Below are positions 1 through 7,377 of a stretch of DNA of 8,067 bases, in pieces. Below the pieces are notes generated by a model. It was not told where the DNA came from and made no database searches. It was given only the letters and a program-made list of their open reading frames with translations. This DNA is from Bacteroidales bacterium (lineage in GTDB: Bacteria > Bacteroidota > Bacteroidia > Bacteroidales > UBA12481), in NCBI GenBank assembly GCA_021160155.1, contig JAGHDB010000148.1:1-8067 (forward strand), given 5' to 3'. A program made the position numbers and the translations under genes. The first letter of the stretch is position 1. The number at the start of each line of letters is the position of its first letter.

Positions 1-1964
1 AACCTTGGTTCCATTGCAGCATGTTCGCGTGATGATCCTTCTCCGTAATTCTCATCACCGACTACCACGGAATACTGACCTTTCTTCTTATAAAACCTGG
101 CTACTTCCGGAACGGGAAGATATTCACCGGTCAATTGATTTTTCACCCGGTTAGTCTTTTCATTGAAGGCATTTACAGCACCGATCAGCATATTATTTGA
201 GATATTCTCAAGATGACCGCGAAAACGCAACCATGGGCCGGCCATTGAGATATGGTCAGTTGTGCATTTGCCTTTAGCCTTAATCAGAAGATGTAAACCT
301 GAGAGATCTTTTCCGTTCCAGGGTTCAAATGGTTGCAGAAGTTGTAATCTTTCAGACTCAGGATTCACGGAAACCTCAATTTTACTGCCGTCTTTAGCGG
401 GTTCCTGATAGCCGCGGTCGGCCACATCAAATCCTTCAGGAGGTAATTCAATTCCGGATGGCTCATCCAGTTTTACTTTTTCACCATCCTCATTAACCAG
501 GTAATCGTTAATTGGATTAAAGGTAAGATCACCAGCCAGGACAAAAGCGGTGACAATTTCGGGTGATGCCACGAAGGCATTGGTTTTTGGATTGCCATCA
601 TTCCGTTTGGCAAAGTTCCGGTTAAAAGAGGTAATAATGGAGTTCTCAGGGAGTTGATCTGCATTTTTCCTGGCCCATTGACCGATACAGGGACCGCATG
701 CATTAGCCAGAACCACTCCTCCTATTTTGTGAAACTGGTCGATCAGTCCATCCCTTTCAATAGTATATCTAACCTGTTCGGAACCTGGGGTAATAGTAAA
801 ATCAGCCTGAGCAGTTATTTTCTTTTTAATTGCCTGCCGGGCTATGGATGCAGCGCGCGTGATATCTTCGTAGCTTGAATTGGTACATGAACCGATCAGG
901 CCCACCTCCAGTTTCCGGGGAAAATGATTTGTTTTGACTGCCCGGGCGAATTCTGAAAGCGGCCAAGCCCGGTCGGGTGAGAAGGGTCCGTTAATATGTG
1001 GTTCAAGTTTATCCAAATTAATTTCAATGACCTGATCAAAATATTTCTCAGGGTCGTTGTAAATTTCGGGGTCACCATTCAGATATTCGGTAATTTCATT
1101 TGCCATCTCTGCAATTTCCTGACGCCCGGTAACTTTCAGGTATTCAGCCATTTTGTCATCGTATCCGAAAATTGAAGTAGTTGCACCGATTTCAGCACCC
1201 ATGTTACAAATAGTTCCCTTGCCTGTAGCTGATATCGAACGGGCGCCATCACCGAAATACTCCACAATACAACCTGTTCCACCTTTAACAGTCAGAATTC
1301 CGGCTACTTTTAAAATTACATCCTTTGCTGAGGTCCAGCCGCTCAATTTACCGGTTAGGTGAATACCGATCAATTTCGGGAATTTCAATTCCCAGGGCAT
1401 ACCGGCCATTACATCTACCGCATCAGCTCCCCCGACACCAATGGCAACCATCCCCAGTCCACCTGCATTCACGGTGTGTGAATCGGTTCCAATCATCATT
1501 CCACCAGGGAAAGCATAATTTTCCAGTATTACCTGATGAATGATACCGGCACCCGGTTTCCAGAATCCAATGCCATATTTATTGGATACTGTGGCTAAAA
1601 AGTCATATACTTCGTTATTGATTTTTTTTGCCTCTTTTAAATCTTGTTCTGCGCCGGATTTAGCCTGAATAAGGTGGTCACAATGCACGGTGGACGGTAC
1701 GGCAACTTTTTTGCGCCCCGCCTGAAGAAACTGTAATAATGCCATTTGTGCAGTGGCATCCTGCATGGCCACACGATCGGGATGGAAATCTACATAATCC
1801 TCGGCCCTGCTATAAGGCCGATCGGGGATGGTGTTGTGATACAGGTGTGCATAAAGAATTTTCTCAGTCAGTGTCAATGGTTTTCCAATCAGTTTTCGTG
1901 TTTGTTCCATACGCTCAGGCAGGTGTGCGTAAACACGTTGAATCATATCAATATCAAATGGCAT
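1..1964 (-). CDS. acnA: Aconitate hydratase (aconitase), C-terminus cut by window edge
   Basis: This is a [4Fe-4S] aconitase, the cytoplasmic TCA-cycle enzyme that interconverts citrate and isocitrate through cis-aconitate. The minus-strand frame is open for 654 codons from the ATG at 1964 to the left edge. The cluster ligands are visible as C360 (in [11 protein letters not shown]) and C423/C426 (in [10 protein letters not shown]). The active-site segments are D96-H97 (in STVHCDHL), D161-S-H163-T, and S644 in [12 protein letters not shown], which aligns with the catalytic serine of bovine mitochondrial aconitase. The sequence resembles the mitochondrial-type aconitase of about 750 residues, so about 100 residues of the swivelling C-terminal domain should lie off the window. 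An in-frame TAA five codons upstream of the ATG supports this start. It is transcribed divergently from the pta operon. No frameshift or missing catalytic residue is seen. The family is certain; the symbol is chosen by convention, since acnA/acn naming varies between genomes. Confidence 0.96.
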   Translation of the reverse strand, partial: MPFDIDMIQRVYAHLPERMEQTRKLIGKPLTLTEKILYAHLYHNTIPDRPYSRAEDYVDFHPDRVAMQDATAQMALLQFLQAGRKKVAVPSTVHCDHLIQAKSGAEQDLKEAKKINNEVYDFLATVSNKYGIGFWKPGAGIIHQVILENYAFPGGMMIGTDSHTVNAGGLGMVAIGVGGADAVDVMAGMPWELKFPKLIGIHLTGKLSGWTSAKDVILKVAGILTVKGGTGCIVEYFGDGARSISATGKGTICNMGAEIGATTSIFGYDDKMAEYLKVTGRQEIAEMANEITEYLNGDPEIYNDPEKYFDQVIEINLDKLEPHINGPFSPDRAWPLSEFARAVKTNHFPRKLEVGLIGSCTNSSYEDITRAASIARQAIKKKITAQADFTITPGSEQVRYTIERDGLIDQFHKIGGVVLANACGPCIGQWARKNADQLPENSIITSFNRNFAKRNDGNPKTNAFVASPEIVTAFVLAGDLTFNPINDYLVNEDGEKVKLDEPSGIELPPEGFDVADRGYQEPAKDGSKIEVSVNPESERLQLLQPFEPWNGKDLSGLHLLIKAKGKCTTDHISMAGPWLRFRGHLENISNNMLIGAVNAFNEKTNRVKNQLTGEYLPVPEVARFYKKKGQYSVVVGDENYGEGSSREHAAMEPR

Positions 1965-2034
1965 CACAAAAAGAATTTAATGTTGTTTCAAAGAATAACA
2001 AACAAACCCGTCAGAAGGCTGTTTGGTAGGTGTA

Positions 2035-2042
2035 CAAAGATA
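2035..2042 (-). promoter_or_regulatory. Candidate -7 box of the aconitase promoter
   Basis: Read on the minus strand this is TATCTTTG, a full match to the Bacteroidota -7 consensus TAnnTTTG. Transcription would begin near 2029, giving a leader of about 65 bases before the aconitase ATG. No good TTTG -33 element is found at the usual 17-23 base spacing; the nearest T-run is at 2067-2070. The promoter may therefore depend on an activator. The short consensus can occur by chance in AT-rich DNA, but its position and direction fit. Confidence 0.5.
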
Positions 2043-2062
2043 TAAAAAATGCCAGTCGTTAC

Positions 2063-2074
2063 TGATAAAAATCA
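2063..2074. promoter_or_regulatory. TGAT-N4-ATCA dyad, possible CRP/FNR-family operator
   Basis: The sequence TGATAAAAATCA is a perfect 4+4 inverted repeat with a 4-base spacer, the core spacing of the FNR site TTGAT-N4-ATCAA. The outermost bases of that consensus (T and A) are not matched: here they are C and T. The dyad lies between the two opposed promoter boxes. Its centre is about 40 bases upstream of the predicted aconitase transcription start, the usual place for a class II activator, and about 55 bases upstream of the predicted pta start. Regulation by a CRP/FNR-type protein is an inference from spacing and position only. Confidence 0.35.
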
Positions 2075-2109
2075 TATTTGTTTAACAGTTTAGCCATTCG
2101 TTTTTTGGT

Positions 2110-2117
2110 TATATTTG
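2110..2117 (+). promoter_or_regulatory. Candidate -7 box of the pta operon promoter
   Basis: TATATTTG matches the Bacteroidota -7 consensus TAnnTTTG exactly. A weak -33 element, TTTA at 2089-2092 (one mismatch to TTTG), lies 17 bases upstream. Transcription would begin near 2123-2125 and leave a leader of about 30 bases before the pta ATG at 2154. This is the only good candidate upstream of the six-gene run. It overlaps neither the opposed aconitase box nor the dyad at 2063-2074. Confidence 0.5.
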
Positions 2118-2153
2118 TTTACATTTTAAGAAATTTATAAATGTTTGATATTC

Positions 2154-3161
2154 ATGGAATTACTAAATAAGATTAAAGACAGGTCGCGTCAACTTGACCG
2201 ACATATAGTGTTGCCCGAGGGATTTGAAGATCGAACTTTAATGGCGGCTGACAGAATTATTACTCAGCGCCTTGCCAGGATCACTTTAATCGGTGATGAA
2301 AATATGATTAAGAAACAGGCTGGCACATTGGGTCTTAAGAATATAAATCAAGCCGGTATTCTGAATCCGGAGAATCATCCTGATAAAGAGAGGTATGCCG
2401 AATTAATGGTGAGCCTTCGGAAGCAAAAAGGGATGACCATGGATAAAGCCTTAAAGCTTATCACTGACCCTTTGTATCTTGCCACTTTAATGATCAAAGC
2501 AGGAGATGCTGATGGAGAAGTGGCAGGAGCAGCAAATGCAACGGGTGATGTATTACGTCCTGCTTTTCAGTATGTCAAAACCCAACCGGGTATTACCGTG
2601 GTTTCAGGAGCTTTCTTAATGATCCTGCAAAACAAAAAGTTTGGCGAAGACGGACTGATCGTATTTGCTGACTGCGCCGTTTATCCTGATCCTACTGCAA
2701 GCGAGTTGGCGGAAATTGCTGTAACTACTGCAAAAACCACCCGGGCAATCGCACAATTTGAACCGAAAGTGGCTATGTTGAGTTTTTCAACCAAGGGAAG
2801 TGCACAACATGAAATGGTGGATAAAGTGGCAGAAGCTACGCGAATTGCCCATCAACTTGATCCGGACCTCATGATTGACGGGGAGATGCAGGCAGATGCA
2901 GCTATTATTGAATCAATAGGAGAAAAGAAGGCTCCGGGAAGTACTATTGCAGGTAAGGCTAATGTACTGATCTTTCCCACAATGGAAGCAGGGAATATTG
3001 CCTATAAACTGGTTCAGCGATTAGCCGGTGCTGAGGCAGTGGGACCAATTTTACAGGGAATGGCGGCTCCCATTAATGATTTATCAAGAGGTTGCTCGGT
3101 TGATGATATCGTCAATCTGGTGGCAATAACTGCTAACCAGGCAGCTGGATTGAAAAAATAA
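2154..3161 (+). CDS. pta: Phosphate acetyltransferase
   Basis: This enzyme transfers the acetyl group of acetyl-CoA to phosphate, giving acetyl phosphate and CoA in the cytoplasm; with AckA it yields acetate and ATP and is reversible. At 335 residues it is the short, single-domain type without the N-terminal DRTGG region of E. coli Pta. The family signature is clear near the C-terminus: GPILQGMAAPINDLSRGCSV at 297-316, holding S311 and R312, followed by D318. These match the catalytic Ser-Arg-Asp of Methanosarcina Pta; R89 and R135 match its two other key arginines. The FPTMEAGN motif lies at 274-281. I chose the ATG at 2154 (MELLNK) over a TTG nine bases upstream, because ATG start and family length agree. 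It is the first gene of the operon. Its homologue ptb lies three genes downstream. Confidence 0.96.
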   Translation: MELLNKIKDRSRQLDRHIVLPEGFEDRTLMAADRIITQRLARITLIGDENMIKKQAGTLGLKNINQAGILNPENHPDKERYAELMVSLRKQKGMTMDKALKLITDPLYLATLMIKAGDADGEVAGAANATGDVLRPAFQYVKTQPGITVVSGAFLMILQNKKFGEDGLIVFADCAVYPDPTASELAEIAVTTAKTTRAIAQFEPKVAMLSFSTKGSAQHEMVDKVAEATRIAHQLDPDLMIDGEMQADAAIIESIGEKKAPGSTIAGKANVLIFPTMEAGNIAYKLVQRLAGAEAVGPILQGMAAPINDLSRGCSVDDIVNLVAITANQAAGLKK

Positions 3162-3174
3162 AAATTAATCTGGT

Positions 3175-4134
3175 ATGAAAGAAATTGTTGAACCTATTGA
3201 ACAGTATGCATTAAGCAAAAAAGACCGCCCGAAAACTCTGTTTTCCAAAGTGGGTATTGTGGGTTGCGGCACAGTAGGTCAGACCATTGCTGTTTTGATT
3301 GCCACGCATGATATCGAGGTAGTTTTTATCGAAATTGAACAGGAGAAAATTGATGCGGCTTATAAAGGAATGGAGGCTGCCCTTGACCGTAAAATTAACC
3401 ATTGGGGAATGACCATCAACGAGAAAAAGTTGATCCTGTCAAGAATTAAAGGCAGTCTTAAGTGTAGTGACTTACAGGGATGTGATCTGGTGCTGGAAGC
3501 AGTTAAAAGTAAAAGTCGTGAGCAAAGAGTCAACATAAGAAAAGATATTTTTAAAAGGATTGAAGCACAGGTTTCTCCAGAAACCATTATTGCCACCAAT
3601 TCAACTACCGTGGTTATTACAGAGCTCTCTTCAGAATTAAAACATAAGGATCGTTGTGTGAGTCTGCATTTCTCTACATCGAACCCCAGTGCCAATATTA
3701 TGGAAGTAGTTAAAGGGTTACATACCTCAGATGAAACCTATCGAAATGTAGAGAAATTTGCGAAACTGATTGGAAGAAAAATGATACCCGTGGATGAGAG
3801 TCCGGGTTTGATTTCCGTCAGACTATTTGCCAGCCTGATCAACGAAGCCTGTGAAGTGTTGATGGAAAGCGTCGGTACTAAGGAGGATATCGATCTGGCG
3901 GTCAGAGCAGGTTTGGGATTGGGACGAGGACCTTTTGAATTAGCTGATAAAATCGGGCTCGACAAAGTCGTGAGATGGCTTGATAATCTGTATAATGAAT
4001 TCGGAGATATGAGATACAAAGCTTCACCGATCCTGAGAAAAAAAGTCAGAGCCAATCAATTGGGGCGGTCAACCGGGAAAGGATTTTATGAATACACTCC
4101 GGAAGGGATAAGAATTAAAACACGTAACTATTAA
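3175..4134 (+). CDS. 3-hydroxyacyl-CoA dehydrogenase family protein (3-hydroxybutyryl-CoA dehydrogenase-like) with altered active site
   Basis: This 319-residue protein has the two-domain fold of 3-hydroxybutyryl-CoA dehydrogenase. The N-terminal Rossmann domain carries GCGTVG at 30-35, and E53 at the end of the second strand, where an acidic residue favours NAD over NADP. The C-terminal domain carries GRGPFELADKIGLD (250-263) and GRSTGKGFYEY (297-307), typical of the family. The catalytic His-Glu pair is kept as H165 and E177, 12 residues apart as in Hbd. Other conserved positions differ by my alignment: the Ser of ATNTSS is T144, the Asn of HFFNP is T168, and the Asn of PGF-V-NR is V215. 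There is also an N-terminal extension of about 24 residues before the first strand. It lies 13 bases after pta and 13 before ackA, so it probably acts on a CoA ester in the same pathway. Family membership is firm; the hydroxybutyryl-CoA reaction is not, and the paaH/hbd names are withheld for that reason. Confidence 0.85.
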   Translation: MKEIVEPIEQYALSKKDRPKTLFSKVGIVGCGTVGQTIAVLIATHDIEVVFIEIEQEKIDAAYKGMEAALDRKINHWGMTINEKKLILSRIKGSLKCSDLQGCDLVLEAVKSKSREQRVNIRKDIFKRIEAQVSPETIIATNSTTVVITELSSELKHKDRCVSLHFSTSNPSANIMEVVKGLHTSDETYRNVEKFAKLIGRKMIPVDESPGLISVRLFASLINEACEVLMESVGTKEDIDLAVRAGLGLGRGPFELADKIGLDKVVRWLDNLYNEFGDMRYKASPILRKKVRANQLGRSTGKGFYEYTPEGIRIKTRNY

Positions 4135-4147
4135 ACTGTAAGCAACG

Positions 4148-5365
4148 ATGAAAATATTGGTTCTGAATTGTGGCAGTTCTTCGGTCAAATATCAGCTGTT
4201 TCAAATGGCCGGGAAAAAAGTTCTTGCTAAAGGTAATGTGGAGAAAATCGGACTGAAAGGATCTTTTCTGAAACATGCGCTTTCGAATGGCACAAAAGTT
4301 AAGCTTACAGGAGAAGTACTGGATCATCAAAGTGCAATCGAATATATTCTGGGTGTTTTAACCAGTCAAAAATATGGCTGTCTGACCAATCTTGACGAAA
4401 TTGATGCGGTGGGACACCGTCTGGTTCATGGAGGTGAAAAATTTGCCAACAGTGTTTGGATCAATAAGGAGATTTACCGGCAGATAGAATTATTCGTGGA
4501 TTTAGCTCCTCTTCATAACCCGGCCAATTTAAAAGGGATAGATGCAGTGAATCTGTTAATGCCCGGTAAACCGCAGGTGGGAGTTTTCGATACTGCTTTT
4601 CATCAATCTATGCCGGATTATGCCTATATGTATGGCATCCCGCATTCTCTGTATGACAAATACAGTATCCGGCGATATGGTTTTCACGGTACTTCACATC
4701 GTTATGTGTCGAAAAGAGCATGCGAAGTTTTGAATCTCGACTGCGAAAAGGTTAAGATGATTACCTGTCACCTGGGAAACGGAGCCTCTGTGACAGCTAT
4801 CAATCAGGGTAAATCCGTAGATACATCGATGGGTTTAACCCCCACAGAAGGGCTCATAATGGGAACACGTTGCGGGGACCTGGATCCGGGGGTACTGACT
4901 TTTATAATGGATAAAGAGGAGATCAATCACCAAACAGCCAATGTATTAATAAATAAGCATAGCGGTATGTTGGGAATTACCGGAATATCTTCTGATATGA
5001 GAGAAATTGAACATGAAGCATGGGAGAAGAAAAATCCCAAGGCCATACTTGGACTAAAAATGTACCATTACCGGGTAATAAAATATATCGGTGCATATGC
5101 GGCTGCTATGAACGGAGTCGATGTTTTGGTTTTTACCGGTGGAATAGGGGAGAACGGCTCAGAATCCCGTGAAGAAATATGCAAAAATCTCTCTTTTCTC
5201 GGATTGAATTTTGATGCTGATAAAAACAGGGGACAACGTGGCAAAGAACTGGTAATCTCTACAAAAGATTCAAGAATAACCGCTATTGTAATTCCGACAA
5301 ATGAGGAGTTGGTTATTGCAGAAGACACCGAAAAAATTGTTAAAGAACATCAGATAAAGAACTGA
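4148..5365 (+). CDS. ackA: Acetate kinase
   Basis: Acetate kinase converts acetyl phosphate and ADP to acetate and ATP, the ATP-yielding half of the Pta-AckA route, and works in reverse for acetate activation. The 405 residues match the usual length of about 400. All key residues of the Methanosarcina enzyme are in place: N7, S10, S12 and K14 in LNCGSSSVK; R91 in GHRLVHGG; H123 in LHNPAN; D148 in VFDTAFH; H180 in GFHGTSH; the nucleotide loop HLGNGAS at 208-214; R241 in GTRCGDLDPG; GGIGEN at 331-336; and E386 in PTNEEL. It belongs to the ASKHA superfamily, like buk downstream. The ATG lies 13 bases after the preceding stop codon, and its MKILVLNCGS opening matches the family start exactly. No anomaly is seen. 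Confidence 0.97.
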   Translation: MKILVLNCGSSSVKYQLFQMAGKKVLAKGNVEKIGLKGSFLKHALSNGTKVKLTGEVLDHQSAIEYILGVLTSQKYGCLTNLDEIDAVGHRLVHGGEKFANSVWINKEIYRQIELFVDLAPLHNPANLKGIDAVNLLMPGKPQVGVFDTAFHQSMPDYAYMYGIPHSLYDKYSIRRYGFHGTSHRYVSKRACEVLNLDCEKVKMITCHLGNGASVTAINQGKSVDTSMGLTPTEGLIMGTRCGDLDPGVLTFIMDKEEINHQTANVLINKHSGMLGITGISSDMREIEHEAWEKKNPKAILGLKMYHYRVIKYIGAYAAAMNGVDVLVFTGGIGENGSESREEICKNLSFLGLNFDADKNRGQRGKELVISTKDSRITAIVIPTNEELVIAEDTEKIVKEHQIKN

Positions 5366-5370
5366 TTTGT

Positions 5371-6276
5371 ATGATCCGGAACTTACAAGAACTGGAGACT
5401 CATGTCTCCGGCCAGAGAAAACGTAAAAGACTGGTGCTTGCTGTAGCTCAGGATCGTCATGCACTTGAAGCCGTTGAAGATGCTGCGTCATATGGATTTA
5501 TTGATCCGGTTCTGGTTGGTGATCTGAAGCAGATTAAAAAAATCACAGATGATTTAGGTTATAAAACCGGTACCTGGGAGTTGATTGATGAGCCTGATCC
5601 CGTCAGAGCCGTTGAAGCTTCGGTTAGCATGATGCATGATGACCCGACCGCTATTCTGATGAAAGGTGGATGTCCGACTTCTTTATTACTTAAAGGAGTA
5701 CTTAATCCGGATTGGGGATTGCGCAAAGGTAAATTACTGAGTCATTTTGCCTGGTTTGAATCTCCTTATTATCATAAGATGCTGGGTATTACCGATGTAG
5801 CTATTAATATTGCACCCGGGCCGGAACAGAAAAGTGAAATCCTGCAAAATGCGGTGAGTTTTCTGCATCATCTGGGTGTTACAATGCCCAGGGTAGCTGT
5901 TATTGCTGCTGTAGAAGTGGTTAATGAAAAAATGCCTGCAACTGTGGATGCTGATATTTTAACCCGGCAGAACCGGGAGGGTTTGATAACCGGGTGCCTG
6001 GTTGATGGCCCGCTTGCCCTCGATAATGCCATCAGCAAAACAAGCGCCCAAAACAAAAATATTGACAGTCCGGTTGCAGGAGACCCGGATCTTTTACTTA
6101 TGCCGAATATAGAAGCCGGTAATGTGCTATATAAAAGCCTGACCTATTTGTCTGAAGCACGAGTGGCATCCGTAGTACTGGGAGCTCCCCGTCCTATTGT
6201 ACTTACTTCCAGGTCGGATTCACGTGATTCTAAAAGAAACAGCATCTTACTTGCTGCATCCAATTCTCAAAAATGA
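5371..6276 (+). CDS. ptb: Phosphate butyryltransferase
   Basis: This enzyme exchanges CoA for phosphate on butyryl-CoA or branched short-chain acyl-CoAs, giving the acyl phosphate used by butyrate kinase. The 301 residues fit the Ptb length of about 300, shorter than the Pta upstream. Visible family segments are ILMKGGCPT (95-103), the region around HFAWFESPYYHK (125-136), DGPLALDNAIS (212-222), LLMPNIEAGN (242-251) and GAPRPIVLTSRSDS (271-284). The last corresponds to the Ser-Arg-Asp active-site region of Pta. It starts five bases after the ackA stop and is followed by buk after six, the usual ptb-buk pairing. Whether butyryl-CoA, isobutyryl-CoA or isovaleryl-CoA is the preferred substrate cannot be told from sequence. 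The ATG chosen gives an N-terminus of normal length. Confidence 0.94.
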   Translation: MIRNLQELETHVSGQRKRKRLVLAVAQDRHALEAVEDAASYGFIDPVLVGDLKQIKKITDDLGYKTGTWELIDEPDPVRAVEASVSMMHDDPTAILMKGGCPTSLLLKGVLNPDWGLRKGKLLSHFAWFESPYYHKMLGITDVAINIAPGPEQKSEILQNAVSFLHHLGVTMPRVAVIAAVEVVNEKMPATVDADILTRQNREGLITGCLVDGPLALDNAISKTSAQNKNIDSPVAGDPDLLLMPNIEAGNVLYKSLTYLSEARVASVVLGAPRPIVLTSRSDSRDSKRNSILLAASNSQK

Positions 6277-6282
6277 TCAAGA

Positions 6283-7371
6283 ATGCCTGATACGGTTCTG
6301 CCCATCAAAATACTGGTAATCAATCCCGGATCTACATCCACGAAGATTTCAGTTTTTGAAAATACCCGGGCGGTTTTTAGTAAAAGTATCAAGCATCCTG
6401 TTGAAGAACTCTCCCGGTTTAATCATGTAACCGATCAATTTTCCTATCGGAAAAACCATATCCTGAATGAGTTAGAACAAGCCGGCATAGTTATTTCTGA
6501 AATACCCTACCTGATTGCTCGAGGTGGAATGCTGAAACCCATACAATCAGGTGTGTATGAGGTAAACGAGGCTATGCTACGGGATCTCAGAATTGGGGTG
6601 ATGGGCGAACATGCCAGTAATCTCGGGGGAATCATTGCTCATAATCTGGCCCAATCAATTCCTAATGCCAGGGCGTTTATTGCAGATCCTGTAGTAGTGG
6701 ATGAGCTGTCTGATATCGCACGATATGCCGGCCATCCCAATTTCTCAAGACAATCAATTTTTCATGCATTGAATCAAAAAGCGATTGCCCGGACTTTTGC
6801 TCATTCGATCAGCAGGCCTTATGAAGAACTTAACCTGATTGTAGCACATTTGGGTGGTGGCATCACCGTGGGAGCACACGAGAAGGGGAGGGTAGTAGAT
6901 GTAAACCAGGGTCTTGACGGAGAGGGCCCATTCTCTCCTGAAAGGTCGGGAACACTTCCTGCGGGTCAACTGATCCGTACCTGTTTTTCAGGAAAGTATA
7001 CTGAAAAAGAGATCTATAAAATGGTTCTGGGGCATGGTGGTTTACTGGCATATCTCGGAAGTAATAATGCCCGGGAGGTGGAAGACCAGGCCAGGTCAGG
7101 AAATAAAAAAGCACAAATGGTTTATGAGGCTATGGCTTACCAGGTTGCCAAAGAGATTGGCGCATGTAGTGCTGTTTTAAAAGGAAGGGTAGATGCCACA
7201 TTAATAACAGGAGGGATTGCATACAGCGAATTGTTTGTCCAGATGCTTACTTATAGAATCGCGTGGATCGCACCCGTCCGGATTTTTCCGGGCGAAGATG
7301 AGATGCAGGCACTGGCTCATAATATGTTGATGGTTGTAAATGGTGAATTACAACCTAAAATGTATATTTGA
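6283..7371 (+). CDS. buk: Butyrate kinase
   Basis: Butyrate kinase converts butyryl phosphate and ADP to butyrate and ATP; many members also take branched short-chain acids. The 362 residues fit the family (about 355). The phosphate-binding motif VINPGSTSTK is at 12-21, with the acyl-phosphate kinase core following: ARGGMLKPI (79-87), IADPVVVDE (133-141), HALNQKAIAR (161-170), VAHLGGGITVGAHEKGR (187-203), GLDGEGPFSPERSG (210-223), TGGIAYS (309-315) and PGEDEMQALA (336-345). The GEGPFSPERSG stretch distinguishes Buk from acetate kinase, which has GTRCGDLDPG in its place. It is an ASKHA kinase and a distant paralogue of ackA. It follows ptb after six bases and precedes the symporter by six. The ATG leaves about eight extra residues before the usual family start; no nearer start codon is available. 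Confidence 0.95.
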   Translation: MPDTVLPIKILVINPGSTSTKISVFENTRAVFSKSIKHPVEELSRFNHVTDQFSYRKNHILNELEQAGIVISEIPYLIARGGMLKPIQSGVYEVNEAMLRDLRIGVMGEHASNLGGIIAHNLAQSIPNARAFIADPVVVDELSDIARYAGHPNFSRQSIFHALNQKAIARTFAHSISRPYEELNLIVAHLGGGITVGAHEKGRVVDVNQGLDGEGPFSPERSGTLPAGQLIRTCFSGKYTEKEIYKMVLGHGGLLAYLGSNNAREVEDQARSGNKKAQMVYEAMAYQVAKEIGACSAVLKGRVDATLITGGIAYSELFVQMLTYRIAWIAPVRIFPGEDEMQALAHNMLMVVNGELQPKMYI

Positions 7372-7377
7372 TCCCTT

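Noticed and set aside
1153..2045. Several open frames of 69-99 codons on the plus strand opposite the aconitase gene
   Set aside because: They lie antisense to a strongly conserved coding frame, overlap one another, and their translations show no domain or motif.
2121..2144. Inverted repeat ACATTT-N12-AAATGT and palindrome ATTTATAAAT just before pta
   Set aside because: Arms are short and made almost wholly of A and T in an AT-rich leader; no stable hairpin or known operator is suggested.
2145..2153. TTG start three codons upstream of the pta ATG
   Set aside because: The ATG at 2154 gives the normal family length and N-terminus, and TTG starts are rarer.
2141..2170. Nine-codon open frame (ATG at 2141, TAA at 2168-2170) overlapping the pta start, a possible leader peptide
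   Set aside because: It is very short, has no run of regulatory codons and no ribosome binding site; an ATG in such AT-rich leader DNA is expected by chance.
3211..4055. Minus-strand open frames of 63-111 codons within the dehydrogenase-like gene
   Set aside because: They are antisense shadows of a conserved gene and have no recognisable protein features.
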